Assembly (NCBI RefSeq): GCF_030272615.1
Contig: NC_081409.1
Span: forward strand, 24,698,406-24,762,405
Length of the DNA stretch: 64,000 nucleotides
Direction: 5' to 3'
DNA from: Cryptomeria japonica
Lineage: Eukaryota; Streptophyta; Pinopsida; Cupressales; Cupressaceae
Under the pieces are notes generated by a model. That model had not been told where the DNA came from and did no database searches. It saw nothing but the letters and a program-made list of their open reading frames with translations. The position numbers and the translations under genes were made by a program. Shown here in pieces: positions 10,544 through 22,187 of the stretch (positions within the stretch are counted from its first letter, which is position 1; the number at the start of each line of letters is the position of its first letter).

Positions 10544-12268
10544 ATAAATGGTACTTTTTGTTTTTCAAAACCCGAGTGGTTTATCTTGTACATCAGAACT
10601 CGTGTAGGTTTTGGCTTGGTAACAGGGTTGGAAAATGACCCTAAGGCTTGCAATCCCATTTTCCCTCCATTTTTGTCCCTTTACACATTTTTTCTTCTTT
10701 CAACATGATTTATCGACTTCATCATCATCAAGTTTACAAATGATCAAGTGGGTATCTCTAAAATTACCACCATAATCTTGCACATCTTCTCAGCTTTTTG
10801 ACCATATAATTTTTTCTATTTTTGGACAACATTAGCATAGTAAACTTTAATTTTCTTTACCAGTACCTTGGCAGTCCTCACAGACATACGTCTACCATTT
10901 TTTTAATAAATTTTGATATACTTGACCAAATTCAAAATAAATTACATATTATTGTTCTACACTAGATTCTATACAATTTTAAAAAAAAAAAAGTTTTCAT
11001 TTTTTATTATTTTGATGCAAGTTATACCCAGTGCACGAATAGGTACCGAATTTTCAAGATGTGGTCACTTCAAAAAATCATTAAAAAAAAATACTCGACA
11101 AAAAATTCCAAAAAAATACACAACTTCTAGATCTCAATCTTACCTATCATCCTACTAAAGGGTTTTGAAAAATACTAAATCTAACTATATATTTTGTGCA
11201 GCGCACGAAAACAACTATGTTATGTTTTTCTAAAAAAATTAGGAACAATTTTTCATGCGAGAGAGGTTTGACCCTCTTAATCTTATCCAATTTTAAAAAA
11301 CTTTAGTAGTTTAGAAACTAGATTTAGAGTACTATAATTCTTATTATTTTCTCAACTCCTAGTTTTGAGTGCGTGACCTTCAAATATGTCTTTGAAGTTC
11401 AAGTTTACCAATTTTTAGAAAAAAAAGTGACCACTTATACCCTCCTTTTTGTTCACCATATTGGTGCACTTACGCACATATAAACTGGTAAATTATGAAG
11501 AAACATATAACATGAAGCAAATAAACCAGCCACATGAATGAATACCATAACACACTGAATTTATACGTGGAAAACCTCAAAGAGGAAAAACCACAATGGG
11601 ATTTGTTACCCACATATCAATTCACTGGCCATATGAAAAATATTACATAGCATGGGGGCCTACACATGCAGAAAGGCACGCTTCCTAGAGCACACTGCTC
11701 AACACAAAAGAGTCTCACTGACTACAAGCTTCTGCTAAGATAAAACACTAATGATGAACTCACAAAAATGCATCTGCAATGAAAAAGAGTTTCGGTTAAA
11801 GCTCTGTTCTATACCCGTTCATAAACCCTAAATCCTTCTACTTGTATCTCCTTTCCTCCAAGAATGCTTCACAATCCATCTACTGATCATAGTATGATTT
11901 TACATTTGCATACAAATGACCTACATATATATCCTTCACATTACACAGTTCTACTACCTTTTCCTCTCTCTCTATATCTCACAAAATGACCTAACAGACA
12001 GACTTATATACCCTCTACAAACAATATGCCTTATGTCGGCTTAGAATACAAAATATATTAAATTTCGGTCCTATACAATGATTACAAAATGATTTTACAA
12101 ATAAAACCTTTCAGATCTAGACTGATGTCGGCTCCACTAAAGTGCAGGATGTCGGTGTCGGTGTCAGTGCATGCCTCCAAATGCTGGAATCTGCCAGTAT
12201 ATGCCTTCTATAGAATCTTTTTTCCATCAATGACAACATACAAATCCAATGAGTGTCAATTTCCAACA

Positions 12269-12391
12269 ATCTCCTGCTTTGGCATTGATGGAAACACTCA
12301 TGTGAAAAATGGATTCCCTGCTGGTTCAACCAAAGTATGAAACATGCTCCCCCTAAGCTGATTAACTCTGTCTGATATCCTCCCTCTAGGA
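12269..12391 (-). promoter_or_regulatory. 3' untranslated region of the minus element, right part at 19021-19132
   Basis: On the minus strand this ends in the decayed purine tract CCAAAGCAGGAG before the LTR, with another tract (AGGGGGAG) at about 12340-12348. It is interrupted by the plus-strand element at 12397 and continues from 19021, where a third tract lies at 19051-19060. The intact arrangement is visible in the duplicate at 24174-24430. Confidence 0.7.
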
Positions 12392-12396
12392 TTATA

Positions 12397-13206
12397 TGTT
12401 GGCATATGCACACTCCAATGAGACATTGTAGGTGATTGAAGGTTTTGTCATTGATGGAAACCTTACAATCCTATGGCACCAGCAAGGCATTACACCGACA
12501 ATGCATTACACCGGCACTAGCAAGATTAGACTCTACACCGACACTCAGACCACCGGCACTAGCACAAAGAAAGGAAGCATACCGGCACAGAGGCTGATAG
12601 GATTTTTGATATATTATATTTTGTTTATTATTGTAAAAACTTTGTAAGCCAACTTGGCAAGTTGTAAAATGACTCTTATATATAAGAGAGATCATTGTAG
12701 ACATTTTGTAAGAGATAAGAAAAAAGATATTAGGTAGACCTATTATGCGAAATATAGGTTAAAGGTTTTATGTAAAGAACAGAGCAGAAACCGGTATTGG
12801 ATCTGGCATTATAGATGCTATTGTAAAGCAGTACAAGATATTGGATTTGTATAATCCACATTGTAAGTCAGTGTGACTTCCCATTGAGCAGTGAGCTCTA
12901 GGTAGTTGGCCTTCTGCATGTGCAGGCCCCTCTTGTAGCAGTAATATTCTCTTATTGGCCAGTAAGTGAATATTGTGGGTCACAAATCCCACCGATGTTT
13001 TTCCCACACCAGGTTTCCTCATTAAAACATTGTGCTATGGTGTGTTTCTTATGTGGTTACTTTCATTTCTGTTTATTGCATTATTTCTTGCATACGGGTA
13101 CACTATTATAATATGTTCTACATGTTTTAAGTTAAGAAATTCAATTCATTGGTTAGATACTGATTCACCCCCCCCCCCCCTCTCAGTATCTATGGGAATC
13201 CTAACA
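12397..13206 (+). repeat. 5' LTR, 810 bp
   Basis: TGTTGG...CTAACA. TATA box TATATAA at 12679-12685. The GGCCTTCTGCATGTGCAGGC-type block is near 12910, GTGGGTCACAAATCCCAC near 12974, and the C-run hairpin at 13154-13192. Confidence 0.9.
13154..13192 (+). other. LTR 3'-end hairpin with poly-C loop
   Basis: Perfect 10-bp arms TAGATACTGA/TCAGTATCTA flank a loop with a 13-C run. The 3' LTR copy at 18969-19001 keeps the stem with one G-U pair. Confidence 0.75.
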
Positions 13207-13208
13207 AT

Positions 13209-13220
13209 CAGTATCAGAGC
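13209..13220 (+). other. primer-binding site, initiator tRNA-Met type
   Basis: CAGTATCAGAGC, two bases after the LTR; the usual site is TGGTATCAGAGC, so its first two bases have changed. It is where a tRNA would prime minus-strand cDNA. Confidence 0.8.
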
Positions 13221-13277
13221 CTGGTCCTCTATTTTCGGAAGCCTAACAACTTGAGGAAGATCTTGACACCAGTAGAT

Positions 13278-14373
13278 ATGGAAAATATGATGAAGCAACT
13301 TGAAGGAGCTCTCTCAGACTATGATATAGAAAAATTGAAAAATATCAAATTAGAAGATGATCTAAAGGCAGCTCAGGATATCATTCAAGCACTTCAAGAG
13401 AATATTACTATTGCAAGAAATAAGACAAGAGAACTTTGTGAAAAGATGCAAAATGAGAATGATGAAAAGGAATCACTTAATGATATTATAAACAAGCTAA
13501 AACAAGAGAACATGACAACAAAGAATGAGATGCAGGATATGACTATGAGATTTTGTAAAGAAATTGAAGATAGAAAGAGGAATGAAGAAGAATTGACCAG
13601 AAAACTAAGTGATGCAGCAAATGAGAACACAAGACTTAGCTATGAAAATGATTTGTTGAAGACAAATCTGATGCACACTCAGAATGACTCCAATGAACTG
13701 ATGAGGCAGAAAGAAGTCTTAGAAAGAGAACTAGAAATTGCAAATTAACATAAAGAAAAATTTAAGAAAAGCTCAGAGGAACTTGGCAACTTACTGAAAA
13801 ATCAAAAACCCAAAGGTGACACTTCTAGAATTGGCTTTAAAGTTAGTGAAAGCTCCGGTACTGCAAACACATAGGATCACAACAAACCGGTAAGGCAGCC
13901 TAATGCTTATAAATTCAATGGAAAATACTTTAACTATAATAAATATGGTCAGAGAGCAAATGAATGTAGATCTAGAAATTATCAGAATATCAACACACCC
14001 ACCAGTCAATGTTCAAAATGAAACAAAGTTGGTCACGACTCTAAAAATTTGCAGAATGAATGTGAGATGTTATGTTTGTGGAAGATTTGGACATTTATCT
14101 AGTCAATTCAGAACACAAACCGACATAGGTTATGGGAAAGCTATTCAGAAGAATAATGTGACTTGTTATGCATGTAACAAGATTGGGCATATTGCAAAAT
14201 TCTGTAGAAGTAAAGGATCACCAACAGACAATAAAAGTTCTAGCTTGAAAGGTAAAGAAAAAGTTGAAGAGGTTAAGCAAGAATTCTCAAAACAATGGAT
14301 TAGAAAAGCTGATCTAAATGTTGGGAATACTCCTCCACCAGTAGAACCAATCAATGTTTCACTAACAGGATAG
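13278..14373 (+). pseudogene. ORF1: coiled-coil and zinc-knuckle gag-like protein
   Basis: Start chosen at the ATG of MENMMKQLEGAL, aligned with MAMEKQLEMT in the minus-strand relative and MAMKKQLEMT at 63871. About 155 residues of charged heptad-like sequence follow, predicted as a long coiled coil. A TAA at 13746-13748 interrupts it. Beyond it are zinc-knuckle modules: a degenerate FNYNKYGQRANEC, a CSK*NKVGHD module with a TGA, CYVCGRFGHLSSQF lacking its last Cys, and an intact CYACNKIGHIAKFC. One extra T near 14045 shifts the frame. By analogy with retroelement Gag, it would assemble particles and bind RNA; that role is inferred. ORF2 starts 368 nt downstream. Confidence 0.75.
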
Positions 14374-14741
14374 AGTGATGCTTCACAGGTAGGAAAAAGT
14401 AGTGCTCTACCGACAGGAAATTCTTCATCAAATTGAAGAAAGTTTCCTTGAGGGTTTGGCAATCTAATGACACATGCTATTATTCCCTAGGTTAGAGACG
14501 AGAAGTTGGAAATTACTTCATTACTGACAGACAATGTTAAGTGACTACTCAACCAACATGCATTAAATGTAGTAGATGGCAAATAAACATTATAAATTTG
14601 TGGTTTTGGCTCCACTTCACTTCACTGAGATTTCAAACATTCGAAGAGCGCGATATTTGCAGAGCTAAGGGATTTCGAGCAAAGAGGTGAAGCACTTCAA
14701 GTAATCAATCCATCCAAAGGAAGAAAAAGGTATTTATCATC
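14374..14741 (+). other. spacer between ORF1 and ORF2
   Basis: No frame of note. The relative on the minus strand lacks most of this stretch: its ORF1 stop overlaps the ORF2 start. AAGGTATTT just upstream of the ORF2 ATG is shared with that relative. Confidence 0.5.
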
Positions 14742-17700
14742 ATGGCATCCACCTCTGCACTTGAATTTATAGAAAACCCTACTGTAGTCGAGGTTATAAA
14801 ATGTCCAAGGCTCGTATTTCAACTAGTTCCCGAGGTAGCAAAAAAAGATGACAATATAGGTGCTTTCTCTCAAATACCAAAAGGAGTTGTTTATGTTGAA
14901 GACCCCAAAATTTACATTCACTGTAACATAGAGGAATTGGGAGACGAAGAGATCAAAACAATGTATAAATCTATCATATGTGATAATTTCCAAAATGTAA
15001 AACTGGAACATAAAATCATTGAAACCCTAGGATTTACTGAAATCCTCTGCATTCCTGAATTTCCCAAGGATGTGATTAGGATAGTCTTAAGTAGGGTACA
15101 TGGTGAATTTTTCTGGTTAGATGCAATTCACAAAATTACCAAGGAAGCTGTGAAAGCTGTCACAAGGTTACCTTCCACCGGTAAAAGACCAGACAAGACT
15201 AAGAAAGTCTCAAATGACCTAGTAACTAAACTAAATGGTGCAACATCAAACAAAAGGTCTTTGAGGGTAAATGATGTAATAGATACAAATGTGAGATTTG
15301 TTAGCATGATTTTAGGGTATAAAGCTACTCATGCAAATAGACTTAACTCAGTTTCAAGTTTATGCATTAAAAGTTCTTATGATATGGTTACAGACAATGT
15401 GAAAATTGACATATGTGAATGGTTAAAAGATGAATTAATTGACAACTTAGGCAAGATAAAGAAAGATAAGAAAGAAACTTTTAGGTTTGGTAATTTGCTT
15501 GTATGCTTGATGCTACACATAACCAAACAGGTTCTCGGTATAGGCTATAAAGAACTTGGATTTGATATATCGGTAGGAAAATAGTTGACAGAACTATTGA
15601 ATAACATGGGTGAAGACAAGGAAAAGAATATCCATGAATACTTTCAAACACTTAAGGTCAAAATGAAGAAGATAATCAGATTATCATATAAGATTGTTGA
15701 CAAATACAAGGATGATATATGTTTTGTAATAAAAAAGGATGAGATCTGGATGGAAGAAGTCATCCCAAGAACAATTTGGGTAACATAGATGGGTTATGGG
15801 ACTGATGATCATATAATTGAGACTTATGCTAAAGCACTTCTGGAAGCACCAAATGAACCAAAGGAAGAAGTATTTGGTAGTGCTAAAACCATAGAAAGTC
15901 AAAAACAATCTAAGAAAAGAGTGAAAAAGGTTGAAGCAGTTGTGAGAAGAGGTTCTAGATAGGCAAAGGCTATTAAAGAAGATGTATTAAAGAAAACCGG
16001 TATCACTGAGGATGAGTTAGGAACTCTACAGCCTGAGACTCACCTATCACCGGTAGGCACTTCTTTGGAGAGTGACATGCCTACAAATTTCAAAAGAGTT
16101 GTAAGGAAAAGAGATCCTTCACCAACAACCACACCCTCACCTAGGAGAATTAGATAGAAACAACAAGCAGTGAGATCTCCGATTAAAAAGACTACACCAA
16201 AGAAGAAACTGACACCCAAGAAGAAGAAGACAAAACAAAACTTGGCCCCTCTTGACATATTGCTAAATGAAATTATAGAGGAAGGGAAACTCAAAAACAT
16301 AGGAAAGGTCTATGACACTTTGACAGCAGATGAAAAAGAACAAGTGGAAAACAATGTTATTTTGCACATGGACATGTATAAGAAATTTTTGATGGAAGTG
16401 ATAAATGAAGTACCAGATGAACTGTTCAAAAGACTGGAAGCAAGAAGACAAGCTATTATAGAGTTTGATAAGAAAATCAAAATTGAAAACTTACTAGTTG
16501 TTTATCCAGTAAACTCACCTAAGGAGATAGATGACTTAATTGTTGAAGCCAACCAGTCAGTATTCTCTACTACACACCAGCATATTACTTTAATGGTTGG
16601 AAGAGTTAATGAGGTAACTGAAGAAATAGAAAATGCATGGGACATATTTCTTGTTGAGAAAGAAAAACAGGAAGAATACAGGAACCCCAAACCAATAAAG
16701 GTATATCAGAAGGAGAGAGACAAAGGAAAAGGAAAGGTTGGTGGACCTCCGAGCATCAAAGTAAAAGACAATTTACTCCCACTGCATCCAATTGCATCAC
16801 TAGTAAAAACTACTGAAGATCAATTGGAAGATGAGAGTATGGACACAGAGGATATAAATCCTAATCCTGAAGTCTTATACACAGTAGATATTGATACACA
16901 AAAGATCAACATTGTGGTAGATAAAGATACAACTAGTATAACAGATATGGCTAGTGAGCCACCGGTAACTGAGCAAACTGATCAAGCACAAGAGAAAATG
17001 GTAGATGATAACACAGGAGAACAGACAGAGAAACAAGAAGAGAAAAAGGGTCCAGAACAGGAATAGGTACATGAACAGAGTCATGAGGAAACAATACAAC
17101 TGGCAACAAGAGAAGTACACAAACCATTTCTTAAGGAAATGCAAAAACAAACAGACATACCAGAGGTCACAACAAGCTTGGTTACTTCCTCCAATGACAA
17201 AATTTAGAATGTTGGTTCCTCCTTATCAGGCCACAAATCAACAAATGTAACTGAAGTACTCTTAGATTCAATCAAAAGGATAACAGATTGTAGTTCACAG
17301 GCTTATAAAGCTATAGATGATACAATCCCAATTTTGAAGATGATAGCCCCTAACTGTAACATGGACAATAAGGATTCTTTAAAACAACTTGACACTTTTT
17401 GTAAATACATCACTGATAACACAGTGACTATCGAGCAAATAAAGGAAGAGGCATTGAAGAATAAGTTAGAAAATGAAAAGCAAAAATTCTCTAAAGATCA
17501 GATAAAGAAGTGTACTAGGGAATTTGGCACACTTCTATCGAAACTATGTAAGTTATTGAAAAAATACAAAACTTTGTACAAAGACACCTGCAAAACAAAC
17601 TTTTTGACAGTAGACATAGATAAGAAGATGATCAAGGTACAGGATGAAATCAATAAACTTGCAGACAATTTTGTTAACTCACCTGATACATTATCAGTTT

Positions 17701-18011
17701 TTGAGCAAAGGATAACAAGTTTTGAGGAAGAGTTACTTAAGTTAGAAAGAGAAAAGGAGAGAATAATAAATAAGGCAAATAATTTGAGACTAAAACTGAG
17801 TCCAAGATTGGACTATCTAGCATCATTACGGAAGGAAATATCTGAGGCACTGGTACAGGGACATAAAACACTGGTAGAGCATATGCAGCACCTCACCGGT
17901 ATAGTTAAAAGAACAGAGACATCAATAAAGGACAACAAAAAGTTTATGGAAAGTATAAACTTGATTTTGGGAGATCTTTTTCAAATTGTAACCACCCAGT
18001 TACAAGGTTGA
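14742..18011 (+). pseudogene. ORF2: very long protein of unknown function, 1,089 codons, six TAG stops
   Basis: One frame runs from the ATG at 14742 to a TGA at 18009-18011 with no frameshift. It has six internal stops, all TAG, at 15582, 15786, 15960, 16155, 17064 and 17205. The N-terminal 280 residues form a well-conserved domain with motifs GVVYVEDPK, FWLDAIHKITKEAV and RSLRVNDVID. A basic linker (KKTTPKKKLTPKKKKTKQN) near residue 480 suggests nucleic-acid binding or nuclear import. A middle helical domain follows (EGKLKNIGKVYDTL...LFKRLEARR), then an acidic Thr/Glu-rich stretch and a C-terminal coiled coil (about 870-1070). No transmembrane segment, protease or polymerase motif. I have a vague impression of similar hypothetical proteins in plant retroelements but cannot name a family. 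The N-terminal and middle domains recur in the minus element, and the middle domain also at 34130. Confidence 0.75.
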
Positions 18012-18210
18012 GACTACAACTCTACTGACATCTTGACAACCTTTGTCATTGATGCCAAAGGGGGAGTAGTAGTATGAGAAAATAACCGGCAAAAGACTTA
18101 TCTACTCAGGGGGAGTTCTCATATTTTTGGTAACATATTTTTGGATTACATTTTTTAATACACTTTTGAATTTTCTCATGAGTGTTTCCATCAATGCCAA
18201 AGGGGGAGAT
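18012..18210 (+). promoter_or_regulatory. three polypurine tracts before the 3' LTR
   Basis: AAAGGGGGAG at about 18057, AGGGGGAG at about 18109 and AAAGGGGGAG at 18199-18208, the last adjoining the LTR and the likely plus-strand primer. The first and third follow GATGCCAAAG or AATGCCAAAG. Confidence 0.8.
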
Positions 18211-19015
18211 TGTTGGCATATGCACACTCCAATGAGACATTGTAGGTGATTGAAGGTTTTGTCATTGATGACAACCTTACAATCCTATGGCACTGGCAAG
18301 GAATTACACTGGCAATGCATTACACTGGCATTAGCAAGATCAGACTCTACACTGGCACTCAAACCACCGGCACCCGCACAAAGAAAGGAAGCATACCGAC
18401 ACAGAGGCCGACAGGATTTTTGATATATTATATTTTGTTTATTATTGTAAAAAATTTGTAAGCCGACTTGGCAAGTTGTAAAATGACTCTTATATATAAG
18501 AGAGATCATTGTAGACATTTTGTAAGAGATAAGAAAAAATATATTAGATAGACCTATTATGCGAAATATAGGTTAAAGGTTTTATGTAAAGAACAGAGCA
18601 GAAACTGGTACTAGATCTGGCATTATAGATGCTATTGTAAAGCAGTACAAGATATTGGATTTGTATAATCCACATTGTAAGTTAGTGTGACTTTCCATTG
18701 AGCAGTGAGCTCTAGGCAGTTGGCCTTCCTGCATGTGCAGGCCCCTCTTGTAGCAGTAATATTCTCTTATTGGCCAGTAAGTGAATATTGTGGGTCACAA
18801 ATCCCACTGAGGTTTTTACCACATCGGTTTTCCTCGTTAAAATATTTTGTTATGGTGTGTTTCTTATGTGGTTACTTTCATTTCTATTTATTGCATTATT
18901 TCTTGCATACCGGTACACTGTTATAATATGTTCTACATGTTTTAAGTTAAGAAATTCAATTCACCGATTAGATACTGATTCACCCCCCCTCTTAGTATCT
19001 ATGGGAATCCTAACA
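18211..19015 (+). repeat. 3' LTR, 805 bp
   Basis: Matches 12397-13206 along its length. TATA box at 18493-18499. Shorter C-run (8) in the terminal hairpin. Ends CTAACA, then TSD TTATA. Confidence 0.9.
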
Positions 19016-19132
19016 TTATATAAATATTCATATTTTTCACATAATATACACTCCCCCTTTGGCATCAATGCCAAAGACCAATGAAAGAATTGTTAAGAAT
19101 CTATGCAAAAGAATGAATAATTACAGATAACT

Positions 19133-22100
19133 TTACCGGAGCTTGACCACTTTCAAAAATTTTGGGTAAGCTTTCTCAAGTAACTATATATAGGTATCCT
19201 AGCCTATTTTGAATGTTTCAAATATAGATATGAGTCCACTTAGCAGATGTGCAAGTGTTTCTTTCTCAATGACTTCTGCCGGTGTGGGTTTCACAAGCAT
19301 GTCCATGCATTCCCTCTTATGTACACCAAGTGAATCCAAACTAGGACTCACAAAACCTCTGAGACTTCTTACTCTCTAAATAATCTTGTCTCTTTCCTTT
19401 TCAAGAGAAAAAATTTGGTTCTCCAAAGTCAAAATTTGTCCATCAATAGATGTAGTAAGTGAAGTTAATCCATCAAAAGATTTAGCAATAGTAGCAATAT
19501 CGTCTTGTAACTCTTTTATCCTCTTATCTATATTTGCTATAAGAATTTCTATGTTACAAGAGACCCTATAGATGTTAGTACATTGTTTCAAAGAATTTTT
19601 AATTAAGTATAAGTTTCTCTTCAATCTTCCTCTTTTCTATCTCAATAATCTGGTGAAAAGCAGCTCTCTTAGCCAAAGTAAATCTTTCAAGTGCTTGCCG
19701 GTCGGAAATCTATTGTAATGATTGAAAGTTTTTGGATATGTGCTATATCAATACTTTAAGCTTTCCAGAAGGCCTTTCTTCATTTTCAATCATACAATCA
19801 GGAATCAATCTATGCAAAAATGTTATTGATTGATCTATTATTCCTTTTTCTACAGATCCCTCCTTCATTAGTTTTGAGTAGCCATCATCATTAGCTCTGT
19901 GGGACTCATCTCTATGATTGATTTCTTCTCAACTTGAGAAGTGTTAGTTTCCAAAAGTTTTGTTGGGGAATCAACTACTGGTTCAGTCTCCTTTTCCTTT
20001 TCCTTCTTATCCTCTCCCGATGTATCCCTTTTCTCATTCTCTTTTGTACCGGTGGCTTCGACACTTGGTGCAGTATCTATTACTACTGGTGGAGTATTAT
20101 CCACAATATTATCTATAACCTATACATTATCTATATTACCTTGCTTAGTCTGTACAAATGTTTTCTCTGCCGGTTTAGTCTATACACTCTCATCAATTTT
20201 AGGTTTAACTGTAGGTTCACTCAAAATTTGATCTAAACTTCCCAAAATTTATTTCCTTTTGGATTTGTCTGGGATGGTGGGAGCTATTGCCTTAGAAATT
20301 TTTTTATAGAGCCACACATATTCAAAAGTTCAACTTCCTTAATTTCCTTATCCCTCTTAATTGCATCTAATCTTCTTGCATCTAACTTATTGTACAATGA
20401 TAAAGGAATTTCCTTCAAAATATCTACTAGAGCCTTCAAATATATGTCTGTGTAACAAAATTGCTTCTTCAATTTCATTTTCCCCATTATCATCTAAATA
20501 TTCATAGAAATTTGACACATTCTTCAAGATTCCATCTTTAGTTACCTCATCTATCAATTCTGCACAAGTCATTAGGGGGATGATGGTAACATTACCAGAT
20601 TTAATTGCTTCATCTATCACACTCTTTTTCTTCTTTCTTGGGGTTACAGGAGAAGATGGCGTAGACTACCTCTTCTGAGTAGGTTTCCTTGCTAGAGGTG
20701 TGGGTGCAATAGGTTTTGTCACTTTTCTTACTAGCTTCCTCCTTGGTTCCACCTTCTTCTCTTCTATCGGATGCTTGTCATCTTTCTTCCTCTATACCCT
20801 TCTGGATGCAAGAGGTTGATTATCCTTTGGATTAGAGTCAAAAGTGATAGAAGAAATGAAATTCTCAGGCCTCTTCACCTCAGGAGAACTTGCTGCTACT
20901 GGTTGATCTACCGGTTTAGATCTAGAACCTAGTTCTATATCTATCCTATGAATAACATTTTAAACGAAAGCACTCATCTTGTCTATCTTCTTTTCTCTTA
21001 TTTTCTTATTGAAGCCAATTTTGACTTCAAGAGCCTTTTCTTCTATAGTGCCAAAATGTTCAGTCTTGTCATCTAAAGGAGCATCAATCATCATTTTAGC
21101 ATATAGATCCAAGATGTTGTCATCTACTTCATATCCCAATTCAGTGACCCTTATAGTTCTAGGTTCCATTGCTTCCATCAGTGTCTCATCTGTCTTTACC
21201 ATGAAGCATATATCAGTAGATTATTTCTCCACAATTTTTTTGGAGATCCTCTCCATTAGTCTAATATTCTCCTAAAAAGTTTTAAAGTAGCCTTAAATCT
21301 TCTCATCCCTGTTACTACCAAGACCGGTGATTTTCATCTTTGATCTACATACTTACCGGTATGTCATGAGCCCAACATTTCTTTCCCAAACTCGATAGCT
21401 CATTCATGAAGTATAACATCAAGAAGACTATAAGATTCCCAAACCTAAATGTTCATTTCTTAACACCCTTGATCTTGCCAAGATTTAACATTAATTTACT
21501 TCTTAACCATTCACATAGATCATACTTTCCATTTTTTCTTAACATTTGATATGCAACATGGATACAAGAACTGGCAATAGATTTCAATCTACTTGATTGA
21601 GTTACCTTGTAGCCAATGATCATGTTGGAAAATTTCACATCAATGTCTTTGATGGTGCTGACCCTCATCGATCTTCCATAATGGGTTGCATCGGTGAGCT
21701 TCTCAACCGCAGTGTTGGAAATCTTCTTCCCTAGTTCCTATCCAACTTTGGGTAAGTTGGTGACCACCTGAATATCTTCTTTGGTGATCATGTGGGGCTG
21801 GTCAAGCCAGATAAATTTATTATGGACCCTTCTTAGAACATATCTAATCACTTCATCCTTGAATTCTGGTATATATAAGATTTCAGTTAACCCTAGATCT
21901 TCAATAATTTGATATTTCGGCTTGATTATTCTGAAGCTTCCTAGTATCACAGATTGATACATTCCCTTGATCTCCTCAATTCCTAAATCCTCCAAGGTGT
22001 AGTGAATATAGGCCCTAACATCTTCCACATAAACCACGCCATCGGGAACCCTCAGAAATGCACTAGTAGAGTCTTCCTTCATAGAAATTTGGGGAACTTT

Positions 22101-22187
22101 CTTGAAAATAGGTCTAAGCCTATCCTTAACTTCAATAACTATGTGATTCATATTGAAAGTAGGAGAAAATGATGATCTAGATGTCAT
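19133..22187 (-). pseudogene. ORF2 of the minus pol-less element, degraded
   Basis: The ATG at 22187 opens a 149-residue stretch homologous to the start of the 14742 ORF2 (GVVYVEDVRAYIHYTLEDLG, FIWLDQPHMITKEDI). After a TAG it continues with MRVSTIKDIDVKFSNMIIGY to 21453, then through several frames. The middle helical domain (KDGILKNVSNFYEYLDDNGE; LYNKLDARR) lies at about 20284-20620, an acidic Glu/Thr/Lys-rich segment at 19868-20104, and the C-terminal coiled coil at 19376-19624. The tail ends KVVKLR near 19133. Two TAGs near the end (19184-19186 and 19199-19201) correspond to CAG and TGG in the duplicate tail at 24474 and 24489. Function unknown. Confidence 0.75.

Larger units (their letters stand above)
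9491..11471. mobile_element. putative non-autonomous TIR DNA transposon, about 1.98 kb
   Basis: Interrupts the LTR above. The left end AAGTATACCAAGATGTTGAA and the reverse complement of the right end AAGTGCACCAATATGGTGAA agree at 22 of the first 26 positions. The flanks repeat ACGCA (9481-9485 and 11472-11476), within a possible longer, diverged target duplication. No transposase frame is visible. The inside holds tandem repeats, a GA microsatellite and long palindromes. Superfamily unassigned; a Mutator-like length of duplication is possible. Confidence 0.6.
9393..12268 (-). repeat. 3' LTR of the pol-less element, split by a TIR insert
   Basis: LTR sequence lies at 9393-9485 and 11472-12268, about 890 bp in total, matching 23284-24173. 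On the minus strand it starts TGTTGG at 12268 and ends CCAACA at 9393. TATA box on the minus strand at 12003-12010 (TATATAAG). The hairpin near the LTR end (9414-9446) has perfect 10-bp arms AGAACACTGA/TCAGTGTTCT around a G-run on the plus strand, C-run on the minus strand. Confidence 0.85.
12397..19015 (+). mobile_element. complete non-autonomous sirevirus-like element without pol, 6,619 bp
   Basis: Two LTRs (12397-13206 and 18211-19015), a primer site, ORF1 (13278-14373), ORF2 (14742-18011) and three purine tracts. Flanked by TTATA on both sides (12392-12396 and 19016-19020). The internal 5.0 kb has no protease, integrase or RT, so it needs enzymes from another element. LTRs differ at many positions, mostly transitions, so the insertion is not recent. 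It sits inside the 3' untranslated region of a minus-strand relative. Confidence 0.9.

Noticed and set aside
10366-10708. Overlapping frames on both strands (97 and 73 residues)
   Set aside because: They read through the 42-bp tandem repeat and palindrome, so their repetitive peptides are artefacts.
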